A stretch of DNA of 35,822 bases from Tannerellaceae bacterium (GCA_031259845.1 JAIRKZ010000040.1:1-35822), one strand, 5' to 3'. Positions 25,812-35,567 are shown, counted from the first letter of the stretch. Numbers and translations are program-made. Notes: generated from the letters alone by a model not told the origin.

Positions 25812-27791
25812 ATGAAACAGATTGCAACATTATTTCTTATGGGTATATGTAGTTTGGGAAATGCCCAAACGAGAAGCAGCGGGTATCCCATAACCCCCGT
25901 GCCTTTTACTTCCGTGAAAGTGACCGATCACTTTTGGGGGCAACGGTTGAAAGCCAGTCGCGAAGTCACAATCCCGTTAGCATTCAGTAAATGTGAAGAA
26001 ACCGGGCGATATGAAAATTTTGTCAAAGCAGCCAATCCAAATCCTGTTTATAAGGTGGAAGGACTCTCATTCGACGATACGGATGTGTATAAAACCATTG
26101 AAGGAGCCAGCTATTCGATGCAAACCTATCCGGATAAAAAGTTGACGGAATATATCGACAGCGTAATTACAATTATGGCGGAAGCGCAGGAACCGGACGG
26201 CTATTTATATACCGCCCGTACGATGAATCCGCAACACCCTCATGAATGGGCAGGCAGCAAGCGTTGGGAGAAAGAAGAAGAACTGAGCCATGAGTTCTAT
26301 AATTTAGGTCACATGATAGAAGGCGCTATAGCCCACTATCAGGCAACCGGTAAAAGGAACTTCCTTGATATTGCAATTAAATATGCCGATTGTGTGGAAC
26401 GGGAAATAGGAGATAAGCCGGGTAAGCAGGTTTTTGTTCCCGGGCATCAGATAGCTGAGATGGCCCTTTCCAAGTTATATTTGGTCACGGGAGAACAGAA
26501 ATATCTTGATTTGGCCAGGTTTTTCCTTGATAAACGCGGTTACACCGAAAGGAAAGATATATATAGTCAGGCGCATAAGCCGGTATTGGAGCAGGATGAA
26601 GCCGTTGGCCATGCCGTGCGCGCCGCTTATATGTATTCGGGAATGGCGGATGTGGCGGCTCTGACGGGTGATACCGGTTATATACACGCCATAGATGCTA
26701 TATGGAATAATGTAGCCACTAAAAAGCTGTATATAACGGGAGGAATCGGCGCAACGAACCAGGGGGAAGCATTTGGTGAAAATTATGAATTGCCCAACAG
26801 GTCGGCCTATTGCGAAACATGTGCAGCCATAGGGAATGTATATTGGAATTACCGTTTGTTTCTTTTGCATGGCGAGTCCAAGTACTATGATGTGCTGGAA
26901 CGTACCTTATATAATGGCCTGATATCGGGCGTATCACTTGATGGAGGAGGCTTTTTCTATCCCAATCCCCTGGAGTCTGCGGGGCAACACCAACGGCAGC
27001 CCTGGTTTGGCTGTGCTTGTTGCCCTTCCAATATATGCCGTTTTATTCCTTCCCTGCCGGGATATGTATATGCCGTAAAAGAGAAGGATGTATACGTCAA
27101 TCTCTATATGGGCAATACATCCGGGCTGGAAGTGGGAGGTAAGAAAGTAACGCTTACCCAATCAACGGAATACCCTTGGAACGGCGATATTAAGATAGAA
27201 GTAACTCCCCAATCGAAACAACGGTTTACGCTGAAACTACGTATCCCCGGATGGGTACAAAATGAAGTTGTACCCGGCAACCTGTATACCTATTCCGACA
27301 GTAAACAACCGGGTTATACGGTAAAAGTGAATGGTTGGCCGGTTGACGGCCCTTTGGATAAAGGCTATTTTGTTATCTCCCGCCAATGGAAAAAGGGAGA
27401 TGTTATAGAGGTACATTTTGATATGGAACCCCGTACGGTGAAAGCCCATCCTGACGTAATAGCAGACAATGGACGTATCGCTGTGGAAAGGGGGCCGGTT
27501 GTTTATTGCGCCGAATGGCCGGATAATAACTTTAGCGTGTTAAGTGTATTGATGAATCGCAAACCGGCATTTACAGTAGAAAGCAAACCCGATTTACTTT
27601 ATGGCATTCATCAGATTACGACAACGGCTCAAACATTGAGTTATGATGAAAAAGGGCGTTTGCAAACGAAAGATGTAACCTTATCATTAATCCCTTATTA
27701 TGCCTGGGCGCACCGGGGGAAAGGCGAAATGTCGGTTTGGTTGCCGCAGGATGTAAATGCCGCGCGCCCTTCCGTTACACTCGAAAAATAA
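25812..27791 (+). CDS. GH127 beta-L-arabinofuranosidase-like, secreted
   Basis: 659 residues. It has an SPI-type signal peptide (about 1-19, SLGNA) and no lipobox, so it is probably periplasmic. The GH127 catalytic module covers nearly the whole protein: AFGENYELPN, CETC near 333, WFGCACCPSN near 398-407, and GWVQNEVVPGNLYTY. It lacks the extra C-terminal domain of its upstream neighbour. The two are clearly related but diverged (many conserved blocks, different termini), so this is an old tandem duplication or a pair with different linkage preferences. A lipoprotein enzyme followed by a periplasmic one suggests successive steps. Confidence 0.88.
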   Translation: MKQIATLFLMGICSLGNAQTRSSGYPITPVPFTSVKVTDHFWGQRLKASREVTIPLAFSKCEETGRYENFVKAANPNPVYKVEGLSFDDTDVYKTIEGASYSMQTYPDKKLTEYIDSVITIMAEAQEPDGYLYTARTMNPQHPHEWAGSKRWEKEEELSHEFYNLGHMIEGAIAHYQATGKRNFLDIAIKYADCVEREIGDKPGKQVFVPGHQIAEMALSKLYLVTGEQKYLDLARFFLDKRGYTERKDIYSQAHKPVLEQDEAVGHAVRAAYMYSGMADVAALTGDTGYIHAIDAIWNNVATKKLYITGGIGATNQGEAFGENYELPNRSAYCETCAAIGNVYWNYRLFLLHGESKYYDVLERTLYNGLISGVSLDGGGFFYPNPLESAGQHQRQPWFGCACCPSNICRFIPSLPGYVYAVKEKDVYVNLYMGNTSGLEVGGKKVTLTQSTEYPWNGDIKIEVTPQSKQRFTLKLRIPGWVQNEVVPGNLYTYSDSKQPGYTVKVNGWPVDGPLDKGYFVISRQWKKGDVIEVHFDMEPRTVKAHPDVIADNGRIAVERGPVVYCAEWPDNNFSVLSVLMNRKPAFTVESKPDLLYGIHQITTTAQTLSYDEKGRLQTKDVTLSLIPYYAWAHRGKGEMSVWLPQDVNAARPSVTLEK

Positions 27792-27822
27792 ATCCTGTCT
27801 ATTGCGCATAGAGATTTTCTTA

Positions 27823-27853
27823 TTGGCATTTCGGACTTTTTATTGTACATTTG
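27823..27853 (+). promoter_or_regulatory. Housekeeping promoter of dps
   Basis: TTG (27823-27825), 20 bases, TACATTTG (27846-27853), 41 bases before the ATG. Full match to the Bacteroidetes consensus. No OxyR-like palindrome could be recognised. Confidence 0.75.
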
Positions 27854-27894
27854 CGTTACAGAAAAAATAAGTAATAACAAAAAAGTAAAGAATT

Positions 27895-28383
27895 ATGAAA
27901 ACATTAGATTATCTTCATTTGGATGCTTCGGAAGCAGGTAACGTAGTAAATGGTTTGCAACAGTTATTGGCTGATTTTCAGGTATTTTATACCAATCTTC
28001 GCGGATTTCACTGGAATATTAAGGGCCACGGTTTTTATGTATTGCATGGAAAGTTTGAAGACATGTATGATGACGCCGCAGAAAAGATAGATGAAATAGC
28101 CGAACGCATTTTAATGCTGGGCGGCGTTCCCGAAAACAGATTCAGCGAATATCTTAAAAAAGCCGGGATTAAGGAACTCTCCAACGTATCATGCGGAGAA
28201 GAAGCCGTTAAAAGCATATTGGATTCACTGAGCGTACTGATTGCAAGCGAACGGAAGCTGTTATCGCAAGCCTCCGAAGCAAACGACGAATCAACGGTTT
28301 CATTACTGAGCGATTACCTGAAAGAACAGGAAAAAACAGTATGGATGTTGGTCTCTTTCCTATCGTGCGATTGTAAAGAATAA
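27895..28383 (+). CDS. dps: Dps-family ferritin-like DNA-binding stress protein
   Basis: 162 residues. The four-helix ferritin-like fold has the Dps signature FHWNIKGHGFYVLHGKFEDMYDDAAEKIDEIAERILMLGG at about 40-80, with the intersubunit ferroxidase residues (His in FHW and in VLHGKF, Asp in EDMYDD, Glu in EKIDEIAE). It stores iron and protects DNA during oxidative stress in a 12-subunit shell. The gene stands alone between a good promoter and a terminator. Confidence 0.93.
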   Translation: MKTLDYLHLDASEAGNVVNGLQQLLADFQVFYTNLRGFHWNIKGHGFYVLHGKFEDMYDDAAEKIDEIAERILMLGGVPENRFSEYLKKAGIKELSNVSCGEEAVKSILDSLSVLIASERKLLSQASEANDESTVSLLSDYLKEQEKTVWMLVSFLSCDCKE

Positions 28384-28404
28384 AACGTAAGTATTTATAA
28401 GCAG

Positions 28405-28439
28405 AAAGGGTACCGGGGCATTGCCTTAGTACCTTTTTT
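28405..28439 (+). terminator. Intrinsic terminator after dps
   Basis: AAAGG(G)TAC (28405-28413) pairs with GTACCTTT (28429-28436), one bulged G, 15-base loop, followed by a run of T to 28439. It lies 22 bases after the dps stop and 46 bases before the next start. Confidence 0.65.
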
Positions 28440-28484
28440 GCCTTTAATTCCGTCAATGAGTTTAATTATCAAAAACAAATCATC

Positions 28485-29537
28485 ATGTTAGAGCACGAAT
28501 TTTTAGGAAATACCATACAGAATTGGGGTATATCCATCCTTTTTATTATAGGCGCCTATGTAATTGTGAAGATTGTGTCATGGATAGGCAAAAAATACAT
28601 CAGTCCTTTTACAGAAAGAACAGATAATAAACTGGATGATATTATATACCATTCGGTAAAGCCGCCTCTTGTTTTTGCTATTATGTTAATGGGATTTTGG
28701 GTAGCCAGCCATCGATTGACCTGTCCGGATACGTTTATAAAGGCGATTGATAGCGCTACTAAAATTCTGATTATCTTAAATGTCACCTGGCTTTTTGCCA
28801 AACTGGCCAGTCGCTTGCTTGAACAATACTGGGCAGGGAGCGACGATGGCCCCCAACAACATAAAATGTATCCCATCGTAAACCGCGTGCTTTTGGTTGT
28901 TATATGGATAATTGGTTTGGTAATGGCCTTGAGCAATGTGGGAGTTAATATCGGCGCATTACTTGGCACATTGGGTATTGGAGGTATTGCCTTTGCTTTA
29001 GCCGCCCAGGATACGGTAAAAAATATTTTCGGGGCCTTTACCATATTAACCGATAAGCCTTTTAAGATTGGCGATACGGTGCGCATCGACAGTTTTGAAG
29101 GAACAATTGTAGACGTGGGAATTCGCAGTACAAGAATCATGGATTATGATAAAAGACTGATTACCATACCTAATTATAAAATTGCAGATGCTTTGATAAT
29201 AAATATTTCATCGGAAAATCCTTACAGGCGTATCGTAATGAAAATTGGGTTGACGTATGATACTACACCTGAAAAAATGAAGGAAGCAATGGATTTGTTG
29301 AAGTCTATGCCTTCAAAAGTTCCCAATTTAAAACAAGATGAAGTAACCGTATTCTTTTCCGATTTCGGCGATTTTGCCATGTGTATTACATTTATTTATT
29401 TTATTGAAAAAAATGCAGGCATTCAGCCGGTAACCTCCGACGTAAACATGGAAATATTAACATCTTTCAATAAAGCGGGACTTAATTTTGCCTTCCCGTC
29501 TCAAACGTTGTACATTAATTATCCGGGTGTAAAATAG
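28485..29537 (+). CDS. MscS-family mechanosensitive ion channel
   Basis: 350 residues. About four membrane segments lie in the first 165 residues (18-34, 62-80, 95-115, 135-155), and the pore-lining helix with its glycine-alanine pattern is GALLGTLGIGGIAFALAAQDTVKNIFG at about 158-184. The MscS beta-domain signature FKIGDTVRIDSFEGTIVDVGIRSTRI follows, then the C-terminal alpha-beta domain. It should open on membrane tension to release osmolytes. It does not overlap neighbours; the dps terminator separates it from dps. Confidence 0.93.
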   Translation: MLEHEFLGNTIQNWGISILFIIGAYVIVKIVSWIGKKYISPFTERTDNKLDDIIYHSVKPPLVFAIMLMGFWVASHRLTCPDTFIKAIDSATKILIILNVTWLFAKLASRLLEQYWAGSDDGPQQHKMYPIVNRVLLVVIWIIGLVMALSNVGVNIGALLGTLGIGGIAFALAAQDTVKNIFGAFTILTDKPFKIGDTVRIDSFEGTIVDVGIRSTRIMDYDKRLITIPNYKIADALIINISSENPYRRIVMKIGLTYDTTPEKMKEAMDLLKSMPSKVPNLKQDEVTVFFSDFGDFAMCITFIYFIEKNAGIQPVTSDVNMEILTSFNKAGLNFAFPSQTLYINYPGVK

Positions 29538-29632
29538 TCTCATTTCATCATTTTATTAAGGTAACGGTATCAAATCGTTAGACAGCGGTTTGTCTCGCTA
29601 TGAATTTCATGTCCCGGATTATTAATCATAGG

Positions 29633-29663
29633 TTGTAAGGTTTTCGGAAAAGCGTTATCTTTG
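29633..29663 (+). promoter_or_regulatory. Housekeeping promoter of ileS; fixes the ileS start
   Basis: TTG (29633-29635), 20 bases, TATCTTTG (29656-29663). The GTG at 29663 overlaps the -7 box, so it cannot be the start of translation; the ATG at 29696 is. Confidence 0.75.
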
Positions 29664-29695
29664 TGACGGTTTTTAAAAAGAACGATCAACGTGTT

Positions 29696-32600
29696 ATGGA
29701 CAGGAAATTTGCTGAGTATTCGAAATTTGACTTATCGGACGTTAACAAGAAGGTGTTGAAGAAGTGGCAGGATGGCGATTTTTTTCGCAAGAGCCTTGAA
29801 ATTCGCGAAGGCGCTCCCTCTTTTGTATTCTACGAAGGGCCTCCTTCTGCTAATGGTATGCCTGGTATTCACCATGTAATTGCCCGTTCAATTAAGGATA
29901 TTTTCTGCCGTTATAAAACGATGAAGGGATATTTGGTGAATCGCAAGGCTGGTTGGGATACGCACGGTTTGCCTGTTGAGTTAGGCGTTGAAAAAGACTT
30001 GGGGATTACCAAAGAAGATATCGGAAAAAAGATTTCGGTAGCAGATTATAATGCTGCTTGCCGTAAAGCAGTCATGAAATATACAAAAGAGTGGGAAGAT
30101 TTAACGGATAAAATGGGGTATTGGGTAGATATGGAACACCCCTATATCACCTATGACAACCGTTACATTGAAACACTTTGGTTTTTACTGAAAGAATTGT
30201 CTAAAAAGGACTTGCTATATAAAGGCTATACTATCCAGCCTTATTCTCCCGCCGCAGGCACCGGCTTGAGCACACACGAATTAAACCAGCCGGGTACTTA
30301 CAAGGATGTGAAAGATACAGCTTGTACGGCTCAGTTTAAGATAATAGATCCGAAACAGGAAATGACCGGACATGGCGACGTTTTCTTTCTGGCCTGGACA
30401 ACTACTCCGTGGACATTGCCTTCTAATACGGCGCTCTGTGTGGGGCTTACCATCACTTATGTTGCCGTACAAACGTTTAATCCCTATACTGGTTATCCGG
30501 TTACCGTAATTTTAGCCAAAGAGTTGGCGCCGGCTTATTTTAATCCGAAAGCGGCCGGATTAGCTTTATCCGATTATAAGCAAGGGGATAAATTAGTTCC
30601 GTATAAAATAGTTTCCGAATGGAAAGGCGCAGACTTGGTTGGCATCAACTATGAACAATTAATTCCATGGGCGAATCCGGGAGAAGGCGCATTCCGTGTT
30701 ATATCAGGCGACTTTGTGACGACGGAAGACGGAACCGGCATCGTTCATATCGCCCCAACCTTTGGCGCGGACGACGATAAAGTAGCAAAAGCAAATGGCG
30801 TACCGCCTTTGATGTTAATAGATAAGGAAGGCAACAAACGTCCGATGGTTGATATGACAGGGAAATATTACCTGTTGGAAGATTTAGCCCCGGAATTTGT
30901 TCAAAACTATATGAATGCGGCAGATTACGATCCGTTTGCCGGACGCTTTGTAAAGAATGCGTATGATCCGGGCTTATCCGGAAGCGACGAAACATTGGAC
31001 GTTAGTATCTGTATGATGCTGAAAGCGCAAAACCGTGTATTCCGTATCGAAAAACATGTACACAATTATCCGCATTGCTGGCGTACCGACAAACCGGTAT
31101 TATATTATCCGTTGGACAGTTGGTTTATCCGGACAACAGCTCATCGTAACCGTTTGATCGAATTAAATAATACCATTAACTGGAAACCTCAAAGTACGGG
31201 GATGGGCCGTTTTGGCAAATGGCTTGAAAACTTGCAAGACTGGAACCTGAGCCGTAGCCGTTATTGGGGGACGCCTTTACCCATCTGGCGTACAGAAGAA
31301 GGAGACGAAGAGATATGTATTGGCTCGGTGGAAGAACTGTACACGGAAATAAAGAAAGCGATAAAAGCCGGTATGATGGAAGAAAATCCGTTAAAAAACT
31401 TCGAGCCGGGTGTCTATACGCAAGAGAATTATGATAAGATAGACCTGCACCGCCCGTACGTGGACGAAATAATCCTTGTTTCAAAAAATGGAAAACCGAT
31501 GAAACGGGAAGCAGACTTGATAGACGTTTGGTTTGATTCGGGCGCCATGCCGTATGCCCAAATACATTATCCGTTTGAGAATAAAGAACTATTGGATAAA
31601 GGCATTGTGTTCCCTGCCGATTTTATAGCCGAAGGGGTAGACCAGACACGCGGCTGGTTTTTTACACTTCATGCCATATCGACGATGGCATTTGATACGG
31701 TTTCGTTCAAGACGGTTGTTTCAAATGGCTTGGTGCTGGATAAGAACGGAAATAAGATGTCGAAACGTTTGGGTAATGGTGTTGATCCTTTTGAAACGAT
31801 TGAACAATATGGTTCCGACCCCTTGCGCTGGTATATGATAACCAATGCATCGCCATGGGATAATCTGAAGTTTGATTCGGAAGGATTGGACGAAGTACGC
31901 CGTAAGTTTTTCGGAACACTCTATAATACGTATGCCTTCTTTGCCTTGTATGCGAATGTAGATAATTTTGATTATTCAGAACCGGATATTCTTCATAAAG
32001 AACGCCCGGAGATAGACCGGTGGATTCTTTCCCTGTTGAATTCGCTTATTAAAGAAGTAGACGTTCAATTAGAGAATTATGAACCTACCCGTGCCGGGCG
32101 TGCCATCTCGGAATTTGTAAACGATAACCTGAGCAACTGGTATGTTCGTTTGAACCGCCGCCGTTTCTGGGGCGGAGGAATGACGCCGGATAAACTGTCG
32201 GCCTATCAGACGCTATATACCTGTTTGGAAACTGTTTCCAAACTGATGGCTCCGATAGCGCCTTTTTATGCCGATCAATTATTTACCGATTTGATTGCCG
32301 TGACAAAACGCGGACAGGTTGAATCTGTCCATTTATCAGATTTCCCTGTATACGATGAAGCATTCATTGATAACGATCTGGAAGAGCGGATGAGAATGGC
32401 GCAGGATGTATCTTCTATGGCACTTGCGCTTCGAAGAAAGGTTGGAATCAAAGTCCGGCAGCCTCTTCAAACCATCATGATTCCGGTATTAGACGCTCAT
32501 CAGCAAGATGCATTGGAAGCGGTAAAGAGTCTTATTCTGAACGAAGTGAACGTAAAGGAAATGAAGTTCGTTGATAATTCGGCAGGCATTTTGGTAAAGA

Positions 32601-33115
32601 AAGTAAAGCCGGACTTTAAGAAGTTAGGGCCCCGTTACGGAAAGATCATGAAGCAATTAGCCGATATCATTCAAAATATGAGCCAGGACGACATCATCGC
32701 TTTTGAATCAACCGGCGTATTTACGTGTAGTGTAGACGACAGGGAAGCCGTTGTGGAACTGTCGGATGTAGAAATTATTTCGGAAGATATTCCCGACTGG
32801 TTGGTTGCGAATGAAGGAAGACTTACCGTTGCCCTGGATATTACAATCACGGATGAACTCCGTAAAGAAGGATTGGCGCGCGAGTTGGTGAACCGTATCC
32901 AGAATCTTCGTAAAAGTAATGGTTTGGATATAACGGATAAGATAAAGATACATATATTATCAAATATTCAAATGGATGAAGCGATACATGATTATCATGA
33001 TTATATAAAGAATCAGATATTAGCCGTATCATTAAAAATAGTGGATATTCTGAGCGATGCCACTGTGCTGGAGTTTGACGATTTTTGTTTATCTATCCGT
33101 GTTGATAAAGTGTGA
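29696..33115 (+). CDS. ileS: Isoleucyl-tRNA synthetase
   Basis: 1139 residues from ATG 29696. The frame is open back to a GTG at 29663, but that lies in the promoter. This is a class I synthetase that charges tRNA-Ile and edits misactivated valine. It has the HIGH-like motif GIHH at about 57, the CP1 editing domain at about 180-400 (TTPWTLPSNTALCVG, GTGIVHIAPTFGADD), WFDSGAMPYA near 610, the KMSKR loop near 685, and the anticodon-binding and C-terminal domains to 1139. The length and large C-terminal part match the IleS2 type seen in Bacteroidetes. It is followed by the dksA-like gene with its own promoter. Confidence 0.97.
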   Translation: MDRKFAEYSKFDLSDVNKKVLKKWQDGDFFRKSLEIREGAPSFVFYEGPPSANGMPGIHHVIARSIKDIFCRYKTMKGYLVNRKAGWDTHGLPVELGVEKDLGITKEDIGKKISVADYNAACRKAVMKYTKEWEDLTDKMGYWVDMEHPYITYDNRYIETLWFLLKELSKKDLLYKGYTIQPYSPAAGTGLSTHELNQPGTYKDVKDTACTAQFKIIDPKQEMTGHGDVFFLAWTTTPWTLPSNTALCVGLTITYVAVQTFNPYTGYPVTVILAKELAPAYFNPKAAGLALSDYKQGDKLVPYKIVSEWKGADLVGINYEQLIPWANPGEGAFRVISGDFVTTEDGTGIVHIAPTFGADDDKVAKANGVPPLMLIDKEGNKRPMVDMTGKYYLLEDLAPEFVQNYMNAADYDPFAGRFVKNAYDPGLSGSDETLDVSICMMLKAQNRVFRIEKHVHNYPHCWRTDKPVLYYPLDSWFIRTTAHRNRLIELNNTINWKPQSTGMGRFGKWLENLQDWNLSRSRYWGTPLPIWRTEEGDEEICIGSVEELYTEIKKAIKAGMMEENPLKNFEPGVYTQENYDKIDLHRPYVDEIILVSKNGKPMKREADLIDVWFDSGAMPYAQIHYPFENKELLDKGIVFPADFIAEGVDQTRGWFFTLHAISTMAFDTVSFKTVVSNGLVLDKNGNKMSKRLGNGVDPFETIEQYGSDPLRWYMITNASPWDNLKFDSEGLDEVRRKFFGTLYNTYAFFALYANVDNFDYSEPDILHKERPEIDRWILSLLNSLIKEVDVQLENYEPTRAGRAISEFVNDNLSNWYVRLNRRRFWGGGMTPDKLSAYQTLYTCLETVSKLMAPIAPFYADQLFTDLIAVTKRGQVESVHLSDFPVYDEAFIDNDLEERMRMAQDVSSMALALRRKVGIKVRQPLQTIMIPVLDAHQQDALEAVKSLILNEVNVKEMKFVDNSAGILVKKVKPDFKKLGPRYGKIMKQLADIIQNMSQDDIIAFESTGVFTCSVDDREAVVELSDVEIISEDIPDWLVANEGRLTVALDITITDELRKEGLARELVNRIQNLRKSNGLDITDKIKIHILSNIQMDEAIHDYHDYIKNQILAVSLKIVDILSDATVLEFDDFCLSIRVDKV

Positions 33116-33135
33116 TGATCGAAAAAGGCTAATTC

Positions 33136-33164
33136 TTGTATGTGAATAATAATATGTATATTTG
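33136..33164 (+). promoter_or_regulatory. Promoter of the dksA-like/lspA operon
   Basis: TTG (33136-33138), 18 bases, TATATTTG (33157-33164), 59 bases before the ATG. Good match with a spacer one base short. Confidence 0.6.
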
Positions 33165-33223
33165 GCAGGCTTAAAATGATAGGCTTTAATTATAACAATA
33201 TATAAGAACAAATTTATTGAACC

Positions 33224-33604
33224 ATGACGGAAAAAACAAGATATTCGGATGTTGAACTCGAAGAGTTCCGTATCATAATAATGGAAAAGTTGGAGAAAGC
33301 TAAAAAAGACTATGACTTGTTGCGGGCAGGCGTTACTAATTCCGACGGAAATGATGTGTCCGACACCTCTCCGACGTTTAAAGTATTGGAAGAAGGCGCT
33401 GCCACTTTATCGAAAGAAGAAGCTGGTCGTCTAGCTCAGCGCCAGATGAAGTTTATACAGAATTTACAGGCGGCATTGATTCGTATAGAAAATAAAACAT
33501 ACGGTATTTGTCGCGAAACAGGTAAATTAATCCCGAAAGAAAGGCTTCGCGCTGTACCTCATGCCACATTAAGTATTGAAGCTAAGCAGGGAGGCGCTAA
33601 ATAA
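33224..33604 (+). CDS. TraR/DksA-family regulator with degenerate zinc finger
   Basis: 126 residues. An N-terminal coiled-coil hairpin (about 10-90: LEEFRIIIMEKLEKAKKDYDLL, LAQRQMKFIQNLQAALIRIENK) is followed by the short C-terminal globular motif YGICRETGKLIPKERLRAVPHATLSIEAK. DksA proteins enter the RNA polymerase secondary channel and act with ppGpp. Here only one Cys of the four-Cys finger is left (CRET), which is typical of the Bacteroidetes members with this sequence as far as I recall, so it likely works without zinc. Its stop is immediately followed by the lspA ATG at 33605. Confidence 0.85.
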   Translation: MTEKTRYSDVELEEFRIIIMEKLEKAKKDYDLLRAGVTNSDGNDVSDTSPTFKVLEEGAATLSKEEAGRLAQRQMKFIQNLQAALIRIENKTYGICRETGKLIPKERLRAVPHATLSIEAKQGGAK

Positions 33605-34258
33605 ATGAAATTTTCGAAAGGCTGGGGAGCCGTATTGGCGATAATACTGCTCCTTATTCTTGACCAGACGCTGAAAATATGGGTAAAAACCCACATGCAG
33701 TTGCATGAAGGCCATCAAATTACTTCATGGTTTTATATCTATTTTACGGAGAATCCGGGAATGGCATTTGGTATTGAAGTCTTTGGCAAATTATTCTTGT
33801 CTATTTTCCGTATCATAGCGGTAGGGTTTATCGGATATTATCTTTATAAAATTGTAAAGGAGCAATACAAATTTGGGTTTATTATATGTATCTCCTTTAT
33901 TTTTGCCGGCGCGGTAGGAAATATAATTGACTCCATCTTTTATGGCGTCATATTCAACCATAGTTTCGGACAGGTGGCTTCTTTTATGCCGGAAGGTGGA
34001 GGATACGCTACCTGGTTGCATGGGAAGGTGGTCGATATGTTTTATTTCCCTCTCATAGAAACGGTGTTGCCTGACTGGGTTCCTGTTTGGGGGGGCAAGG
34101 ACTTTATTTTTTTTCGCCCGATTTTTAATATAGCCGACTCGGTTATCTGTGTTGGAGTATTTATTCTGTTTATCTTTTACCGCCATACATTATCTAAAAG
34201 CCTTTCTAAAGAAGAAAAGAAGCATAAAGGGAAAGCGAATGCGGACGAACCTGTATAA
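33605..34258 (+). CDS. lspA: Signal peptidase II (prolipoprotein signal peptidase)
   Basis: 217 residues. There are four membrane segments, and the conserved blocks are TENPGMAFGI at about 51-60, VGNIIDSIFYG near 102-112 and FNIADSVICVGVFIL near 172-186, with the two catalytic aspartates (in NIIDS and NIADS). It cuts lipoprotein precursors before the lipidated Cys. Bacteroidetes members are longer than the E. coli enzyme because of the insert between blocks, as here. The C-terminal tail is basic. The next gene, itself a lipoprotein gene, overlaps its end by 20 bases. Confidence 0.95.
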   Translation: MKFSKGWGAVLAIILLLILDQTLKIWVKTHMQLHEGHQITSWFYIYFTENPGMAFGIEVFGKLFLSIFRIIAVGFIGYYLYKIVKEQYKFGFIICISFIFAGAVGNIIDSIFYGVIFNHSFGQVASFMPEGGGYATWLHGKVVDMFYFPLIETVLPDWVPVWGGKDFIFFRPIFNIADSVICVGVFILFIFYRHTLSKSLSKEEKKHKGKANADEPV

Positions 34259-35030
34259 ATACGGCCTTACTTTAGTGGCAACAACCTTGCTGATGGCTTG
34301 TAGCAAAGTTCCGGATGGTATTCTGCCGGAAAAGAAGATGCGGGGTGTTATGCTTGATGTATATTTAGCCGAATCGTTGATTGAAACAAACAGAACGGTT
34401 TATCCCGATACGCTACGAAAAGCGGCCTTATTTCAATCGGTCTTCCGAAAACATAATATTACCGAGGCTGTATACGACAGTTCATTGGTGTGGTATAGTA
34501 AGAATCTGGATATTTATATGCAGGTACTTGATATGGCTTTGGCTGATATAAATACCCGTATCCGGGATATGGGAGATGTACAGGCCAGCGCGGCTCCGAA
34601 TACAAATCAAGACTCCATCAATATATGGCCCCGCAGAGATTTTTTAGTACTTTATCCTACGGCTTTGTTTAATGGGGTAACATTTGATATTCGTCCGGAC
34701 AGGGCTTATTCGTCGGGTAGTTCTTTCATGTTAGGGATGCGTGTATGGGGATTGACGGAACAAATGCGTTATTTCCCGGAAATACGAATGACTATCGACC
34801 AGAATGATACGGTTTTGTATGTAAATAAAAAAGTAACGAAAGACGGTTACCTTGAGACGATCCTTAAAGGTTTGCCAACCAAACAAATCAAACGTGTATA
34901 TGGATATATACGTATGGATAATACAGATAAAAATTATTATAAGGTATACGTAGACAGCCTCAGCCTGATGAAGTATAATTATGGTTCGTCTGCCATGCCG
35001 GCTTCTGCTCCAACAGATTCTATCCATTAA
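34239..35030 (+). CDS. DUF4296-type lipoprotein
   Basis: 263 residues from ATG 34239 (MRTNLYKYGLTLVATTLLMAC, lipobox LMAC, Cys about 21). The frame is open upstream to 34149, inside lspA, but the signal peptide places the start here. The mature N-terminal part (VPDGILPEKKMRGVMLDVYLAESLI) is the DUF4296 pattern, a domain often found next to lspA in Bacteroidetes. Function unknown. It overlaps lspA by 20 bases and is in the same operon. Confidence 0.85.
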   Translation: MRTNLYKYGLTLVATTLLMACSKVPDGILPEKKMRGVMLDVYLAESLIETNRTVYPDTLRKAALFQSVFRKHNITEAVYDSSLVWYSKNLDIYMQVLDMALADINTRIRDMGDVQASAAPNTNQDSINIWPRRDFLVLYPTALFNGVTFDIRPDRAYSSGSSFMLGMRVWGLTEQMRYFPEIRMTIDQNDTVLYVNKKVTKDGYLETILKGLPTKQIKRVYGYIRMDNTDKNYYKVYVDSLSLMKYNYGSSAMPASAPTDSIH

Positions 35031-35034
35031 CCGT

Positions 35035-35331
35035 ATGCGCCGGATCGCTGCCCATTATATTTATTGGCGTCAATTATATAAGATGAGTTACCTTGAATTA
35101 ACTGATGAAGGTCTGTTCAAGGGCGTTTTTCCTTTAGATGGCGAAATAGCCGGAACGGAATTTTATGACGGCCTCCTGATTCCGGTTAACGAACCAGGCC
35201 AACTTTCCGGATTAAACGGACTATCCGGCTTATTCCGGCAGGTAAGCCAATCGAATATCACAGATAATGTTTTTACCGGTACTACGGTTCATTTATATAG
35301 AATCCATCGTAATAAGATATACGCTGTCTGA
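35035..35331 (+). CDS. Small conserved-looking protein of unknown function
   Basis: 98 residues from the ATG at 35035, four bases after the preceding stop, in operon position. It contains MRRIAAHYIYW, MSYLELTDEG, VFPLDGEIAGTEFYDGLLIPV: a compact alpha/beta-like pattern without signal peptide or membrane segment. The GEIAGTEFYDG stretch resembles the N-terminal leader of some amidohydrolase-family or related Bacteroidetes proteins, but the ORF ends after 98 residues. I do not recognise a family. Confidence 0.6.
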   Translation: MRRIAAHYIYWRQLYKMSYLELTDEGLFKGVFPLDGEIAGTEFYDGLLIPVNEPGQLSGLNGLSGLFRQVSQSNITDNVFTGTTVHLYRIHRNKIYAV

Positions 35332-35567
35332 TTTTTTCATCTGTATTTCCTCTATAACTAAGAGAACACGTATCGCTAATCCTATTTATGTAGACGGGGT
35401 TTTCTCTACCACAAACAGAGGACTTGGATCATTATTTACCCCCATCGATATGCTTTGGCCCGTCATCTGTTATTTTACAGATTTACTAAAAGGCGTACAA
35501 AAATAACCGAAACTAACTGATTTTACCCAATCATCAGGGCAACCGCACCAAAATAATCTATTAGAGA
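35332..35567. other. Region between the small ORF and the transposase
   Basis: A plus-strand frame of 79 codons overlaps the previous gene (35267-35506) and has a protein-like C-terminal part (YVDGVFSTTNRGLGSLFTPIDMLWPV), but the start is inside another gene and no homology is recognised. It could be a gene remnant. The stretch 35507-35567 should contain the end of the insertion sequence; no inverted repeat could be identified because the other end is outside the window. Confidence 0.4.

Noticed and set aside
29663-29695. GTG start of ileS
   Set aside because: The GTG overlaps the -7 promoter element; the ATG at 29696 gives the normal N-terminus.
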